Shown: positions 16,308-25,334, counted from the first letter of the stretch. The stretch: 31,551 nucleotides of DNA from DATCIH01 sp036507955 (GCA_036507955.1 DATCIH010000028.1:1-31551); one strand, 5' to 3'. The notes: generated by a model not told the origin, from the sequence alone. Program-made: numbers and translations.

Positions 16308-16363
16308 CTTATTTTTATTAGCATATTATATACAAACGAAAGATGTAATGTGATAAAAATAAG
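16308..16363. promoter_or_regulatory. 13-bp inverted repeat in the MntP-like gene leader
   Basis: CTTATTTTTATTA (16308-16320) is complementary at 12 of 13 positions to TGATAAAAATAAG (16351-16363), with 30 bases between. The second arm ends 5 bases before AAGGAG (16369-16374). It may be an mRNA hairpin near the ribosome binding site or a bipartite operator. I do not see a yybP-ykoY riboswitch core. Confidence 0.4.
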
Positions 16364-16380
16364 ATGATAAGGAGATGAAT

Positions 16381-16980
16381 ATGATGGGTGTTTTTCAATC
16401 TGTAATAACTTTTGTAGGATTTTTTATTTTGCTTTTAACATTAAGTGTTGATGATTTTTCAGTTGGCGTGGCTTATGGTCTTGATAAAACTAAATTATCT
16501 TATAAATCCTTGGCTATAATGGTGCTTGGATCTGCCACATCCACTTATGGTGTAATGCTAATAGGCACATTCGCTTTTAGCCATCTGCCAGCTTATGTAA
16601 CAACCTGGGCTAGCGTAATTATATTAAGTAGTATAGGATGTAGAATGATTTATAAGGGGTGGAAAGAAAAAGGTGACTATACTGAACTTGCAAAGAATAA
16701 TCCCCTTGCCAAAAAGGATTCTAAATCAGTGGGGTTGTTAGAAACCTATTTGGTTGGTCTTGGACTAGGCGTTGACGATTTTGCGCAAGCTTTAGGTTTA
16801 GCAGTGGCTGGTTTTCCTGTTGTTCTAACAGTATGTTTCTTGGAATGTGCAGAAGTTATTGCACTTTTAAGCGGTAACTTTTTAGCTCTTAAAGGATTTT
16901 CAAAAAAGATTAATGGAAAGTTATCTATAATACCAGGAATTGTGTTGTTACTTGTGGCGGCATATCAAATATTTTTTTAA
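16381..16980 (+). CDS. MntP/YtaF-like membrane protein
   Basis: A protein of about 200 residues with roughly six membrane helices in two repeats. Each repeat carries an acidic motif in the membrane, TLSVDDFSVGVAYG (first) and GLGVDDFAQALGLA (second), with the paired Asp-Asp that MntP-type manganese exporters use. A charged loop (about 95-120) separates the halves. With both DD motifs kept it is a better candidate for cation export than the paralogue at 4435. I favour ATG 16381 (or the next codon) because AAGGAG at 16369-16374 leaves only the first base-pair of spacing for the ATG at 16375. It is bounded by terminators on both sides, so it is an independent unit. Confidence 0.82.
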   Translation: MMGVFQSVITFVGFFILLLTLSVDDFSVGVAYGLDKTKLSYKSLAIMVLGSATSTYGVMLIGTFAFSHLPAYVTTWASVIILSSIGCRMIYKGWKEKGDYTELAKNNPLAKKDSKSVGLLETYLVGLGLGVDDFAQALGLAVAGFPVVLTVCFLECAEVIALLSGNFLALKGFSKKINGKLSIIPGIVLLLVAAYQIFF

Positions 16981-17005
16981 CCTCCTTTATGCAAAAGTAA
17001 ATGAT

Positions 17006-17036
17006 AGCTGTATCAATTTGATGCAGCTCTTTTTTG
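17006..17036 (+). terminator. intrinsic terminator after the MntP-like gene
   Basis: AGCTGTATCA (17006-17015) pairs with TGATGCAGCT (17019-17028), with one wobble, closed by an ATT loop and followed by CTTTTTT. Confidence 0.87.
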
Positions 17037-17124
17037 GTTGTTTCCATTTAAATTGAGGGAAATCATCGTTACATTAAAGATGATAAAAAAGGCATAGAAT
17101 ACTATTAAAACATTATCTTAGATA

Positions 17125-17153
17125 TTGACGAATAATGAGGATTTTTGTATAAT
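17125..17153 (+). promoter_or_regulatory. sigma-A promoter for the 1,158-residue protein
   Basis: TTGACG (17125-17130) and TATAAT (17148-17153) are separated by exactly 17 bases, close to consensus. Transcription would begin near 17160, leaving a leader of about 60 bases before ATG 17222. Confidence 0.8.
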
Positions 17154-17221
17154 AGGAGTTTGCGAAACAATTTTATTAATTTATATAGCACTATGAATTA
17201 TAGACAATGGAGGTAAGCTTT

Positions 17222-20200
17222 ATGGCTTTAATATTTTCTAATATGTCTCTAGAGGTACTTGAGGCAAGGGTTAAAAGTGCATTAAAAGAGTGCGAGATCT
17301 GGGGAGATTTAAATATAAGCGAAGATGAATACCATAAATTGAACATTAAGCTTAAAGGCGAATTGGGGGACCATCCAACAGCAACTAGGCTGAAATTGGT
17401 TATGAATAGATATAATGTTTTGTTTGCTACAGATATAGTAAATTATGTGCTTTACGAATATGATAAGGATTTTTGGGGTGGCTGGGCTAGTAGATTTAAT
17501 ATTTCACTACCCTTAAGTAGTTATAAGGATATAGGGGAAATTATTATAAAAACCTTCGAGGCGTATAGGTACGATATTATAGCTGAGGGTGGAAATATAT
17601 ATGTTACACCAATATTATGCCAAGCAGGGATGCCTTTAGGAAATTATGATGAGTTCTTTGATATACTTGACAGCACTCTAGAAATATCTTCTTTTATACC
17701 TAAAGATTTAATAGATGAATTAATAGGCTATAGAAGTTATTTAGTGGGTTCCCCAGAAGAACAGTATTATCGAATCCATCATGATAATGCATTAGATCTA
17801 ATTATCCAAATTAGAGAAATGATGCAACAAATATCAGGAAAGAATAATTTTGAGAGAGATAATACAATGGACTTTCAAGGAATTCCAGAACATATAGTTA
17901 AAAGATATTTACTATGGAAATCAAAAGCGAACTGTTCAAATTGTAATTCAAGTAGAAAGCTTCAGCATTATTTAACCCCAAAGTTAATTTATGATGATAC
18001 TTGTAAAGGGGTTTGTTTGCTGCTTCCAGGGCAAGCTTTAAGAAATCAGTCAATATATAAACTGGAATGGAAAATAGTATGTGAAAATCAAGAAGCCACA
18101 GAAGAAAATGTAGGAGCTAAGGTCAATTACCTAAAGGGAAAAATATGTACCAAGGATGTAACGATCCCTGCTACCTATGCGGAGAGCTATAAAATAGAGC
18201 TTTGGGACGATTTGGGCAGTTCTGTGCCCTTGCAAACCTGGAATATTAGAGGACTAAGTAGTGGAAATCCTTATTTGATTTTTGATTATAAGGGCTTGTT
18301 AGTTTCGGAAAAACAAATTCCCCAGGGAAATTCCCTTCTAATCCTAGAGAAAAGGACTAAAGTTTCTGTAATGAATAGGATAAATAAAGCTCTAGTTGTC
18401 ATGCCAATGAGTTGGTCACAGCTAGAAGCTTATACATTAACGCCTAAGACCTTAGATGGTAATATGACAATACAAACTCAATTTATAAAAGTTGAATTAA
18501 GCTGCAAAAATTATTTTGATATAGAGCTTTTAAGTAATGGAACTTTATTTGGCGAAAAAAATAATTATAAAGAAATACCAGTTTTCACTAGCTGGCCATC
18601 TCTTCAAATTGGTAAGTATTCAGAATATCCCTTTGGTAAGTTCTTTTATAAATGGCAAATAGTATTGAAACATCAAGGAGCACAGAAAAAATCCATAAGC
18701 CTGCTTAGTGCCTTGATGAAAGAAGTAAATAAAGCTGAAGGAGTTATAAGCATCGGGAATTTTGCAGATGAGAGCTTTTTAGATTCTTATGGAACCTACG
18801 ATTTGATATTATATGAGGGAAAGACTCTGAAGAAATATTTTTGCTTTAGCATATCACCTAATATTATTCCCTTTAAGAAAAGTGTAAGAAAAGTGCAATG
18901 GAGTTTTTGGAATGAGAGTGAAAACAGTATAGAAAAATGTGCTAAACCCAGAGCTTTCTATGATACAGACTTTGAGAGCAGCAATTGGTGGCTATCACTA
19001 CATTTTGCAGATTCCATAAACAGCGAGGATTTAGTAGAATTATTGATAGAAACTTCTAATAAAGAAGTAATCCAAAAGGAAAAAATAGTATTAAATAATA
19101 ATGGAGATTGGGCGACTTCAATAAATAAGTTTCAAACTACAATTGAAGGAGAAACTTATTTTAAGGAACTCCCACTTAGTATGGTACTACACGTAGTCAA
19201 AGGTGAGGAAGAGCATAGATTAGGTTTGGCAATTATAAGGGAAAAGGTTATCTTAAGTAATCCTAAATATGCAGTTAAGGGTGATAAATGCATAATTTAT
19301 TGGCACAAAAATGATTCCATTGTAAATAAAAAAATAAAGCTTACCTCCTTTAATAACGTGATACTCCCACCAATCGAGTATGATCTAGTTAACACTAGAC
19401 GGGTTGGAGAAAATTTAGAAGGAATAATCCTTGAGGAGCCTTTAGCGTCTGGAACCTATTATGTAGATACAGAGGAGAATATAGAGGCATTTACATTGGA
19501 GGGGGAAACCTATACCCCACCAGTTTATAATTTTGAGCATATATTACACGTAAATAGAAAATCAATATTAGATAATTTTAAAAGCGAAAAATTAAATTTG
19601 TTAGTTAACTGGTTAGCCGCCCTTGCTATAGCTATGGATAACCTTCAATGGTTAGAAATAATTGAAAAGAAACTTATAAGTAAAATAGAAAAAGACAAAA
19701 TTGTATTTGAGTATGATAAGTGTGAGAAACCACTAATTATGCTATTAATAAATACTGGATACCAATCTAATTTACACTATGATAATAAAATGAAAATCAG
19801 GTCGATCTGTGCTTTAATTAACAATAAGATTATTTCAGATGTAGATAGAGGTGGGCTTCTCAAAGCTACTTTAGAAAGTGATTTATCAGAAGAGAATAGT
19901 AAGTTTATAATAGCTGAGCTTCAATTATACAATTTTAAATGCAGTAAAACCTTGAAATTTTCAAAAGATATCAAGGAAAAGCTATGGGATATGAATAGAT
20001 CCTTGGCGGTACTTGTAAACCTTAGAAGTCAGGGAATAGACAGAGCTATTGATTTTGAAAAAATAGAATATTATCTTAACCCAGAAGTATTAGAAAAAAT
20101 AATTAATATTGAACCTGCTACTGATTGCGCGCAGCAGGGTTGGCATGAATGCGTGCAACGAATTATTCGTGGCAAGTGTAAATGTAAACATATTACCTTA

Positions 20201-20698
20201 GATTATTCTAATAGAGTATGGGGTGATGTTCAGGAGTTCCTACAATTATTTGTTGAGGATAAGGGGAACTGGAAACTTCAAGAGCTTGAAACTGCAGAAT
20301 CCGAAGGGTATGAATTTATGGGGAAGAACTATCTTTCAATAATTTATGAAATAATGAAAGTGCCAGATGAAAAGAGAAAAATTTATACCGATGGAGCTAA
20401 AAAGGATTTATTAATACTTGAAAAGTTAGTTTCTAAATATTCAATTGAATTTCCTCAGGTACAATTACTTCTGAAGAAAAGACTAAATGGTGGAGCTAAT
20501 GATGATCATAGATTGTTTTACTATATAGGTTGTGCAAGCTATCTACAAGCCTTAGCTACAAAAGGTATAATTAAAGCTGAGAAATTAAAAGATATATTAC
20601 CCTTCTGGAAAAACATAATGTGTGCTTTCCCAGAGCTAGCTTATAGAGATATAATATTATCTGAAATATATGTTATGTTTGAGAATGATAGGGATTAG
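17222..20698 (+). CDS. very large protein of unknown function with cysteine clusters
   Basis: A 1,158-residue soluble protein that I cannot assign. The N-terminal ~200 residues are helical and contain FWGGWASRFNIS and YVTPILCQAGMP motifs that look conserved-domain-like. A CSNC pair (about 237-240) may bind metal. Residues about 250-800 are strand-rich, as in stacked Ig-like or jelly-roll modules (KIELWDDLGS, ASGTYYVDTEENIEAF). The last ~330 residues are helical and include a second Cys/His group near 965-985 (QQGWHECVQ, GKCKCKH). No signal peptide, membrane helix, Walker motif or nuclease motif was found. ATG 17222 has GGAGG at 17209-17213. It has its own promoter and terminator. Its nearness to the SNF2 operon may be meaningful. 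Confidence 0.75.
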   Translation: MALIFSNMSLEVLEARVKSALKECEIWGDLNISEDEYHKLNIKLKGELGDHPTATRLKLVMNRYNVLFATDIVNYVLYEYDKDFWGGWASRFNISLPLSSYKDIGEIIIKTFEAYRYDIIAEGGNIYVTPILCQAGMPLGNYDEFFDILDSTLEISSFIPKDLIDELIGYRSYLVGSPEEQYYRIHHDNALDLIIQIREMMQQISGKNNFERDNTMDFQGIPEHIVKRYLLWKSKANCSNCNSSRKLQHYLTPKLIYDDTCKGVCLLLPGQALRNQSIYKLEWKIVCENQEATEENVGAKVNYLKGKICTKDVTIPATYAESYKIELWDDLGSSVPLQTWNIRGLSSGNPYLIFDYKGLLVSEKQIPQGNSLLILEKRTKVSVMNRINKALVVMPMSWSQLEAYTLTPKTLDGNMTIQTQFIKVELSCKNYFDIELLSNGTLFGEKNNYKEIPVFTSWPSLQIGKYSEYPFGKFFYKWQIVLKHQGAQKKSISLLSALMKEVNKAEGVISIGNFADESFLDSYGTYDLILYEGKTLKKYFCFSISPNIIPFKKSVRKVQWSFWNESENSIEKCAKPRAFYDTDFESSNWWLSLHFADSINSEDLVELLIETSNKEVIQKEKIVLNNNGDWATSINKFQTTIEGETYFKELPLSMVLHVVKGEEEHRLGLAIIREKVILSNPKYAVKGDKCIIYWHKNDSIVNKKIKLTSFNNVILPPIEYDLVNTRRVGENLEGIILEEPLASGTYYVDTEENIEAFTLEGETYTPPVYNFEHILHVNRKSILDNFKSEKLNLLVNWLAALAIAMDNLQWLEIIEKKLISKIEKDKIVFEYDKCEKPLIMLLINTGYQSNLHYDNKMKIRSICALINNKIISDVDRGGLLKATLESDLSEENSKFIIAELQLYNFKCSKTLKFSKDIKEKLWDMNRSLAVLVNLRSQGIDRAIDFEKIEYYLNPEVLEKIINIEPATDCAQQGWHECVQRIIRGKCKCKHITLDYSNRVWGDVQEFLQLFVEDKGNWKLQELETAESEGYEFMGKNYLSIIYEIMKVPDEKRKIYTDGAKKDLLILEKLVSKYSIEFPQVQLLLKKRLNGGANDDHRLFYYIGCASYLQALATKGIIKAEKLKDILPFWKNIMCAFPELAYRDIILSEIYVMFENDRD

Positions 20699-20703
20699 AA
20701 TAT

Positions 20704-20748
20704 AAAAAAGTATAGTTATCTCTTAGTGGAGAAAGTTATACTTTTTTT
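20704..20748 (+). terminator. intrinsic terminator after the giant gene
   Basis: AAAAAAGTATA (20704-20714) pairs with TATACTTTTTT (from 20737), with inner TCTC (20719-20722) and GAGA (20729-20732). The arms resemble the two terminator repeats around the Rpn gene, so this may be a dispersed family. Confidence 0.88.
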
Positions 20749-20878
20749 GTTGCAAATAAAGCTTACTGTTAATATCCGAGCAAGAAGATCTATAGTATGA
20801 ACGAATAAAACACAGGGCAAAGTAAAAAAATAAGATATAAGAAATTCAGTTAATTTATTTATAGAGAGGAATATCAAA

Positions 20879-22306
20879 ATGAACTATGGATTTATCTCGT
20901 TATTTATTCCAGTTATAGTTATTGTGCTTGCCGTATTTACAAAAAGAATTATCTCATCACTTATAATTGGTATTTTAGCTGGTGGTATTATGTTGGCAGG
21001 TGGGAACATAATAAATGGAATTATTCTAGCTACTGAGCATTTGGTAAAAGCAATAGCGACTGAAGAAAGTGTATATATTATCCTATTTTTATTTGTATTT
21101 GGAGCATTCGGGGAGATAATGAAAGTTTCAGGAGGTATTAAGGGCTTCACTGAGATAACTAAAAAGTTTGTAAAAACTGAAAGGGGTGCATTGGGAGCTG
21201 TATGGGTTGTTAGTAGCGTTACCTTTATAGATTGCTGTTTCCATGCAATTGCATCAGGAACAATTGGGAAAGCATTAATTGAAAAGACAAAGGGAAACAA
21301 AAGGAGGTTTGCCTTTGTTCTAAATGTGACATCTTGTCTGTTAATTGTTCTTATACCCTTTGGTACTACCTATGTTGGTTATATAGTTGGAGTAATTGCA
21401 TCTTCATTAAGTAAAGCAGGAATACATAAGTCAGCCTATGAGTTATTTATAAAAAGCATACCGTATAACTTTTACGCTATAACCATGCTTCTTATAAGTA
21501 TAGTAGTTATTATATTTAATTTTGGATTTAAGAAAGAGATTAAACCAAATACAAAAGGTGAAGAAGTTGGTTTAAGTGGACACAGTAATAATGAGGCACA
21601 GGAACAATGCGAATTCGAAGAGAAAGTGTCACCGCGTCCTTTTAATCTAATTTTGCCCTTAACCTTATTAATAGTAACTACTTTTTTCTTTTTCTGGTTT
21701 ACTGGAAAAGGTAAAGGAATTGGATTTACAGGAGCAATTATGAATGCAGATTTTGAAAAATCTATTTTTATGTCTGCTCTCGTTACTTTGGTGATTACAT
21801 CCGTATTTTATGTAATTCAAAAGATACCTATGAGTGAAATAGAAAGTCATTTCCTATCTGGTGGTAATGAAATGATGCCACCAATTATAGTTTTAACTTT
21901 AAGTTGGGCACTTTCAAGCCTAGTACAAGATTTAGGGTTTACAAAGTTTGTAACTTCAGCTATGGGTAATGGAGTACCTCATTTTTTAATCCCAGCATCG
22001 ATTTTTTTACTTGGTTGTGTTATTTCATATTTTATGGGTTCCTCCTGGGGAACATGGGCACTTATTATGCCTATCGCTATACCTATAGCAGTAGCTACTA
22101 ATATAAATTTAGCACTTATAATAGGTTCAGTTTTAGCTGGAGGTTCTCTTGGAGATAATGCATCTCCACTTGGGGAGACAGCTATATTATCATCTACTAT
22201 ATCAGAGGTTCCTTTAATGGAACATATTAAATCAGAACTACCATATTGTCTGGTGGGTGTGGGTATTTCAGCCATACTATTTATTTTAGTTGCTATTGTA
22301 GGTTAG
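20879..22306 (+). CDS. NhaC-type Na+/H+ antiporter family transporter
   Basis: A 475-residue inner-membrane protein with about 11-12 hydrophobic segments. It fits the Na_H_antiporter (NhaC/MleN-like) family: SSWGTWALIMPIAIPIA in a late helix and GGSLGDNASPLGETAILSS near the C-terminus are the signature regions, and an FIDCCFHAIASGTIGK segment lies in the first half. Such carriers exchange Na+ for H+ or a substrate; MleN relatives swap malate and lactate. A hydrophilic loop of about 40 residues (about 220-260) lies mid-protein. An AGAGAGG site precedes ATG 20879. The gene stands alone before the defence-like genes. Ion or substrate cannot be decided. Confidence 0.85.
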   Translation: MNYGFISLFIPVIVIVLAVFTKRIISSLIIGILAGGIMLAGGNIINGIILATEHLVKAIATEESVYIILFLFVFGAFGEIMKVSGGIKGFTEITKKFVKTERGALGAVWVVSSVTFIDCCFHAIASGTIGKALIEKTKGNKRRFAFVLNVTSCLLIVLIPFGTTYVGYIVGVIASSLSKAGIHKSAYELFIKSIPYNFYAITMLLISIVVIIFNFGFKKEIKPNTKGEEVGLSGHSNNEAQEQCEFEEKVSPRPFNLILPLTLLIVTTFFFFWFTGKGKGIGFTGAIMNADFEKSIFMSALVTLVITSVFYVIQKIPMSEIESHFLSGGNEMMPPIIVLTLSWALSSLVQDLGFTKFVTSAMGNGVPHFLIPASIFLLGCVISYFMGSSWGTWALIMPIAIPIAVATNINLALIIGSVLAGGSLGDNASPLGETAILSSTISEVPLMEHIKSELPYCLVGVGISAILFILVAIVG

Positions 22307-22335
22307 AAATGATGAAGCCGCAAATAAATATTTAA

Positions 22336-22358
22336 AGCTGTCCCAAAATCGGTCAGCT
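22336..22358 (+). terminator. weak hairpin after the antiporter gene
   Basis: AGCTGTCC (22336-22343) pairs with GGTCAGCT (22351-22358) except for one T-T mismatch. There is no T-run after it, so termination is uncertain. Confidence 0.3.
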
Positions 22359-22448
22359 ACCTTGCCATACTGTTAATTAAAGGGATAATGGTATATTTTG
22401 AATTTAATTGAAATATATAAAGGATAATAGCGATATTTGGAGAATATT

Positions 22449-22462
22449 TTACATTAATGTAA
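22449..22462. promoter_or_regulatory. perfect 14-bp palindrome, candidate operator
   Basis: TTACATTAATGTAA is an exact palindrome ending 42 bases before ATG 22505 of the helicase-nuclease operon, where a repressor would cover the promoter or early leader. AT-rich palindromes of this length arise by chance at modest frequency, so this is suggestive only. Confidence 0.4.
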
Positions 22463-22504
22463 TTTTGTAAATTTCCAATAAATTAAGGATGTGGAGATTG
22501 ACCT

Positions 22505-25039
22505 ATGAAGGATGCAAGTGAATTGATAAAGGTTGAATCAGACCTAACTTTTGAAAGTCTAGCTTTAAAAGAAATAGTTGCAACAACTAATTGTATTACA
22601 GGAGACAGGGATCATTTTATATATTATTTAAAAGAAGCTTTCAAAAAAGCTAAAACTATAGATATCATTGTAGCCTTTCTAATGGAATCAGGAGTTAGGC
22701 TACTTGAAGAGGACTTAAAACTTATCAAAGAAATGAACATTCCAATAAGAATACTTACGGGGAATTATTTAAATATAACCCAGCCTCAAGCACTTTATCT
22801 AATGAAGGATATATTAGGGGACCAGGTGGATTTGAGGTTTTATAATGAGCCCCATAGATCCTTTCACCCAAAAGCTTATATTGTTGAGTATGAGAAGGGT
22901 GGAGATATATTTGTAGGTTCTTCTAATATATCTAGGTCTGCCTTAACCTCGGGTATTGAATGGAATTATAGATTAGAGAAGGAAAAAAACCATGAGGATT
23001 ATGATAGCTTTAAAGACACCTTCGAAGAGCTATTTCTTAACCATTCTAAAATAATAGATGAAACAGAAATGAAGAAATACTCTGAAAGCTGGAAAAGACC
23101 TAAGGTTTATTATGATATAGAAAAAAATGAAGAAGCCCAGAATAATGTAATAGAGTTAATCAGACCTAAGGGAGCACAAATCGAGGCATTATATGAACTA
23201 AAGAAGGCCAGAGCTGAGGGCTTAGACAAGGTTATAGTAGTGGCTGCAACAGGTGTAGGTAAAACATATTTAGGAGCCTTTGATTCAATAGAATTTAAGA
23301 AAATCTTATTTGTAGCTCATAGAGAAGAAATCTTAAAGCAAGCAGAAGCAACCTTTAAAATTATTAGACCTAAGGATAAAACAGGCATATTTAATGGGAT
23401 AGAAAAAAATAAGGACAAGAATATCCTGTTTGCATCAGTTCAAACTCTAGGGCAGAACCAGTATTTGAAGGAAGAGTATTTTAAAAAAGATGAATTTGAT
23501 TACATAATAATGGACGAATTTCATCATGCAGTAGCGGGAAACTATCAAAATATATTGGACTATTTTACTCCGAAATTTCTATTAGGGCTCACCGCCACCC
23601 CAGAAAGACTTGATAATAAGGATGTTTTCGCTCTTTGTGATTACAATGTGGTTTATGAGCTTCGTCTAAAAGCAGCAATAGATAAAGGATGGTTAGTACC
23701 CTTTAGATATTACGGCGTATATGATGAAACTAATTATGAAAACATAACATATAAAAATGGAAAATATGATGAGAAAAGTCTTGAAGCAGCTTTAATGATC
23801 AACAAAAGAGCAGAAGTTATCTTAAAGCACTATGAAAAATATAGAAGTGAGAGAGCCTTAGGCTTTTGTACAAGTCGTGCTCATTCGGAATATATGGCTA
23901 AATATTTCTGTGGAAATGATGTTAAAGCCTGCGCAGTATATAGTGGACCTGGCAAAGAATTTTCCTTAGAAAGAAAGGAAGCCCTTCAAAAACTTAATAA
24001 AGGTGAAATCAAGGTAATATTCTCAGTGGACATGTTTAATGAAGGCTTGGATGTACCAGCTGTTGACTTAGTTATGTTCTTAAGACCAACTGAGTCTCCT
24101 ACTGTTTTCTTACAACAGTTAGGCCGTGGTCTTAGAAAAAGTATAGGTAAAGAGTATCTAAATGTTTTAGATTTTATAGGTAATTATAAGAAAGCAAATT
24201 TAATTCCGTTCTTCCTAACAGGGAATATAAAGGATTACTCCTCGAAAACAAAAGCGATGATTAACCCAAAGCCAGAAGACTACCCACAGGATTGTATGGT
24301 GGATTTTGACTTTAGAATTGTAGATATATTTAAGAGGCAGGCAGAAGCTGAAAAGAAGTTTACTGAACTTAAAGATATTGTTATTAAGGGAGCACAGCTA
24401 AGTGTTCCTAGATTTGTTATAGAGGAATACTACAGAATTAAGGAATATGTACAGGAAAGACCAAGTAGGCTACAGTTTTATACATATTTTGACGATGAAT
24501 TATATAAGCTTTTAAATTCAAACAATAAAGTATTAAAGGATTACTTATGGTTCCTTAAGGAAATAGGTGAAACTACAGTAGAAGAAAATGAACTTGTTGG
24601 GACTATTGCCCATGAGTTTATCAAAATGGTTGAAAATACTGCAATGTCAAAGAGCTATAAAATGCCAATATTTTTAGCCTTCTATAACCAAGGAATACTT
24701 AAATTCAATCTAACTGAAGAGGATATTTATCATAGCTTCAAGGCTTTTTATGATAAAGGTTCTAACTATATTGATTTAACTCAACATAAATCAGGAGAAG
24801 ATTATAAAGCCTGGGGGAAGAAGCAGTATGTTAGTTTAGCTAAAAAGAATCCAGAAAATTTTTTATTACAATCTGCTTCTGAATTTTTCTATAAGGATAA
24901 TGATAGCTTTTGCCTTAATTTACTATTGAAAAACTTTTGTGACAATGCTTATTTTATTAAGCAATTTAAGGATGGTATTGATTATAGAACAAGAAAATAT
25001 TATAAGGAAAGGTTGGAGAATAAAAGTGAAGGTTTATAA
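22505..25039 (+). CDS. PLD-nuclease / SF2 DEAD-DEAH helicase fusion
   Basis: An 844-residue protein. Residues about 25-200 form a phospholipase D-like nuclease domain with one HKD-type motif (HPKAYIVEY near 121, then GSSN). An SF2 helicase follows: Walker A AATGVGKTY (about 247-256), DEFHH (about 337), GLTATPER (about 361), motif V FNEGLDVPA, and QQLGRGLRK (about 537). The C-terminal ~230 residues are helical and lack the DUF3427-like end present in the relative at 29713. PLD-helicase proteins of this kind are frequent in defence islands and are presumed to cut or unwind invading DNA. ATG 22505 has GGAG 8 bases upstream. It overlaps the next gene by 14 bases. Confidence 0.9.
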   Translation: MKDASELIKVESDLTFESLALKEIVATTNCITGDRDHFIYYLKEAFKKAKTIDIIVAFLMESGVRLLEEDLKLIKEMNIPIRILTGNYLNITQPQALYLMKDILGDQVDLRFYNEPHRSFHPKAYIVEYEKGGDIFVGSSNISRSALTSGIEWNYRLEKEKNHEDYDSFKDTFEELFLNHSKIIDETEMKKYSESWKRPKVYYDIEKNEEAQNNVIELIRPKGAQIEALYELKKARAEGLDKVIVVAATGVGKTYLGAFDSIEFKKILFVAHREEILKQAEATFKIIRPKDKTGIFNGIEKNKDKNILFASVQTLGQNQYLKEEYFKKDEFDYIIMDEFHHAVAGNYQNILDYFTPKFLLGLTATPERLDNKDVFALCDYNVVYELRLKAAIDKGWLVPFRYYGVYDETNYENITYKNGKYDEKSLEAALMINKRAEVILKHYEKYRSERALGFCTSRAHSEYMAKYFCGNDVKACAVYSGPGKEFSLERKEALQKLNKGEIKVIFSVDMFNEGLDVPAVDLVMFLRPTESPTVFLQQLGRGLRKSIGKEYLNVLDFIGNYKKANLIPFFLTGNIKDYSSKTKAMINPKPEDYPQDCMVDFDFRIVDIFKRQAEAEKKFTELKDIVIKGAQLSVPRFVIEEYYRIKEYVQERPSRLQFYTYFDDELYKLLNSNNKVLKDYLWFLKEIGETTVEENELVGTIAHEFIKMVENTAMSKSYKMPIFLAFYNQGILKFNLTEEDIYHSFKAFYDKGSNYIDLTQHKSGEDYKAWGKKQYVSLAKKNPENFLLQSASEFFYKDNDSFCLNLLLKNFCDNAYFIKQFKDGIDYRTRKYYKERLENKSEGL

Positions 25040-25334
25040 CAAATTAGTCAGGGATTTAATACCACAGATAATTGAGAAAAGTGGAAGTAAGTTTGATACA
25101 CATATAGCTGAGAAAGAAGAGTATGTGAAGCTACTTGAAGAAAAGCTAAAGGAAGAGGTTAATGAGTATTTGGAAGATAAGAATTTAGAGGAATTAGCGG
25201 ATGTTCTGGAGGTATTAGTGGGACTAGCTGGTACACTTGGGTATACAGAAGAGGAATTGTTTGAGAAGAGGCTCCAGAAGAAAGAGGAACGTGGTGGATT
25301 TGAGGATAGGATTGTATTGGAGAGGACTTGGTAA
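25026..25334 (+). CDS. MazG/PRA-PH-like nucleotide pyrophosphohydrolase
   Basis: A 102-residue all-helical enzyme of the phosphoribosyl-ATP pyrophosphohydrolase-like/MazG superfamily, expected to split nucleoside triphosphates to monophosphate and pyrophosphate with Mg2+. The start VYNKLVRDLIPQIIEKSG is the family hallmark; the metal-binding helices show EEKLKEEVNEYLE and EELADVLEVLVGL (the ExxE and ExxD pattern). I use GTG 25026 because GGAG (25015-25018) is 7 bases upstream and the family begins exactly there; this overlaps the helicase stop by 14 bases and implies translational coupling. A longer frame from 24939 has no support. Pairing with a PLD-helicase suggests a joint role in nucleotide surveillance or antiviral defence. 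Confidence 0.88.
   Translation: MKVYNKLVRDLIPQIIEKSGSKFDTHIAEKEEYVKLLEEKLKEEVNEYLEDKNLEELADVLEVLVGLAGTLGYTEEELFEKRLQKKEERGGFEDRIVLERTW

Noticed and set aside
16303..16374. yybP-ykoY manganese riboswitch before the MntP-like gene
   Set aside because: Only one inverted repeat is visible; I could not find the conserved multi-helix core.
20884..21300. 138-residue minus-strand frame
   Set aside because: Antisense shadow of the antiporter gene, with Pro/Ile-rich composition typical of the complement of membrane-protein codons.
24939..25025. Longer N-terminus for the MazG-like protein
   Set aside because: It lies in another frame inside the helicase gene, and the family sequence begins at GTG 25026, which has its own site.
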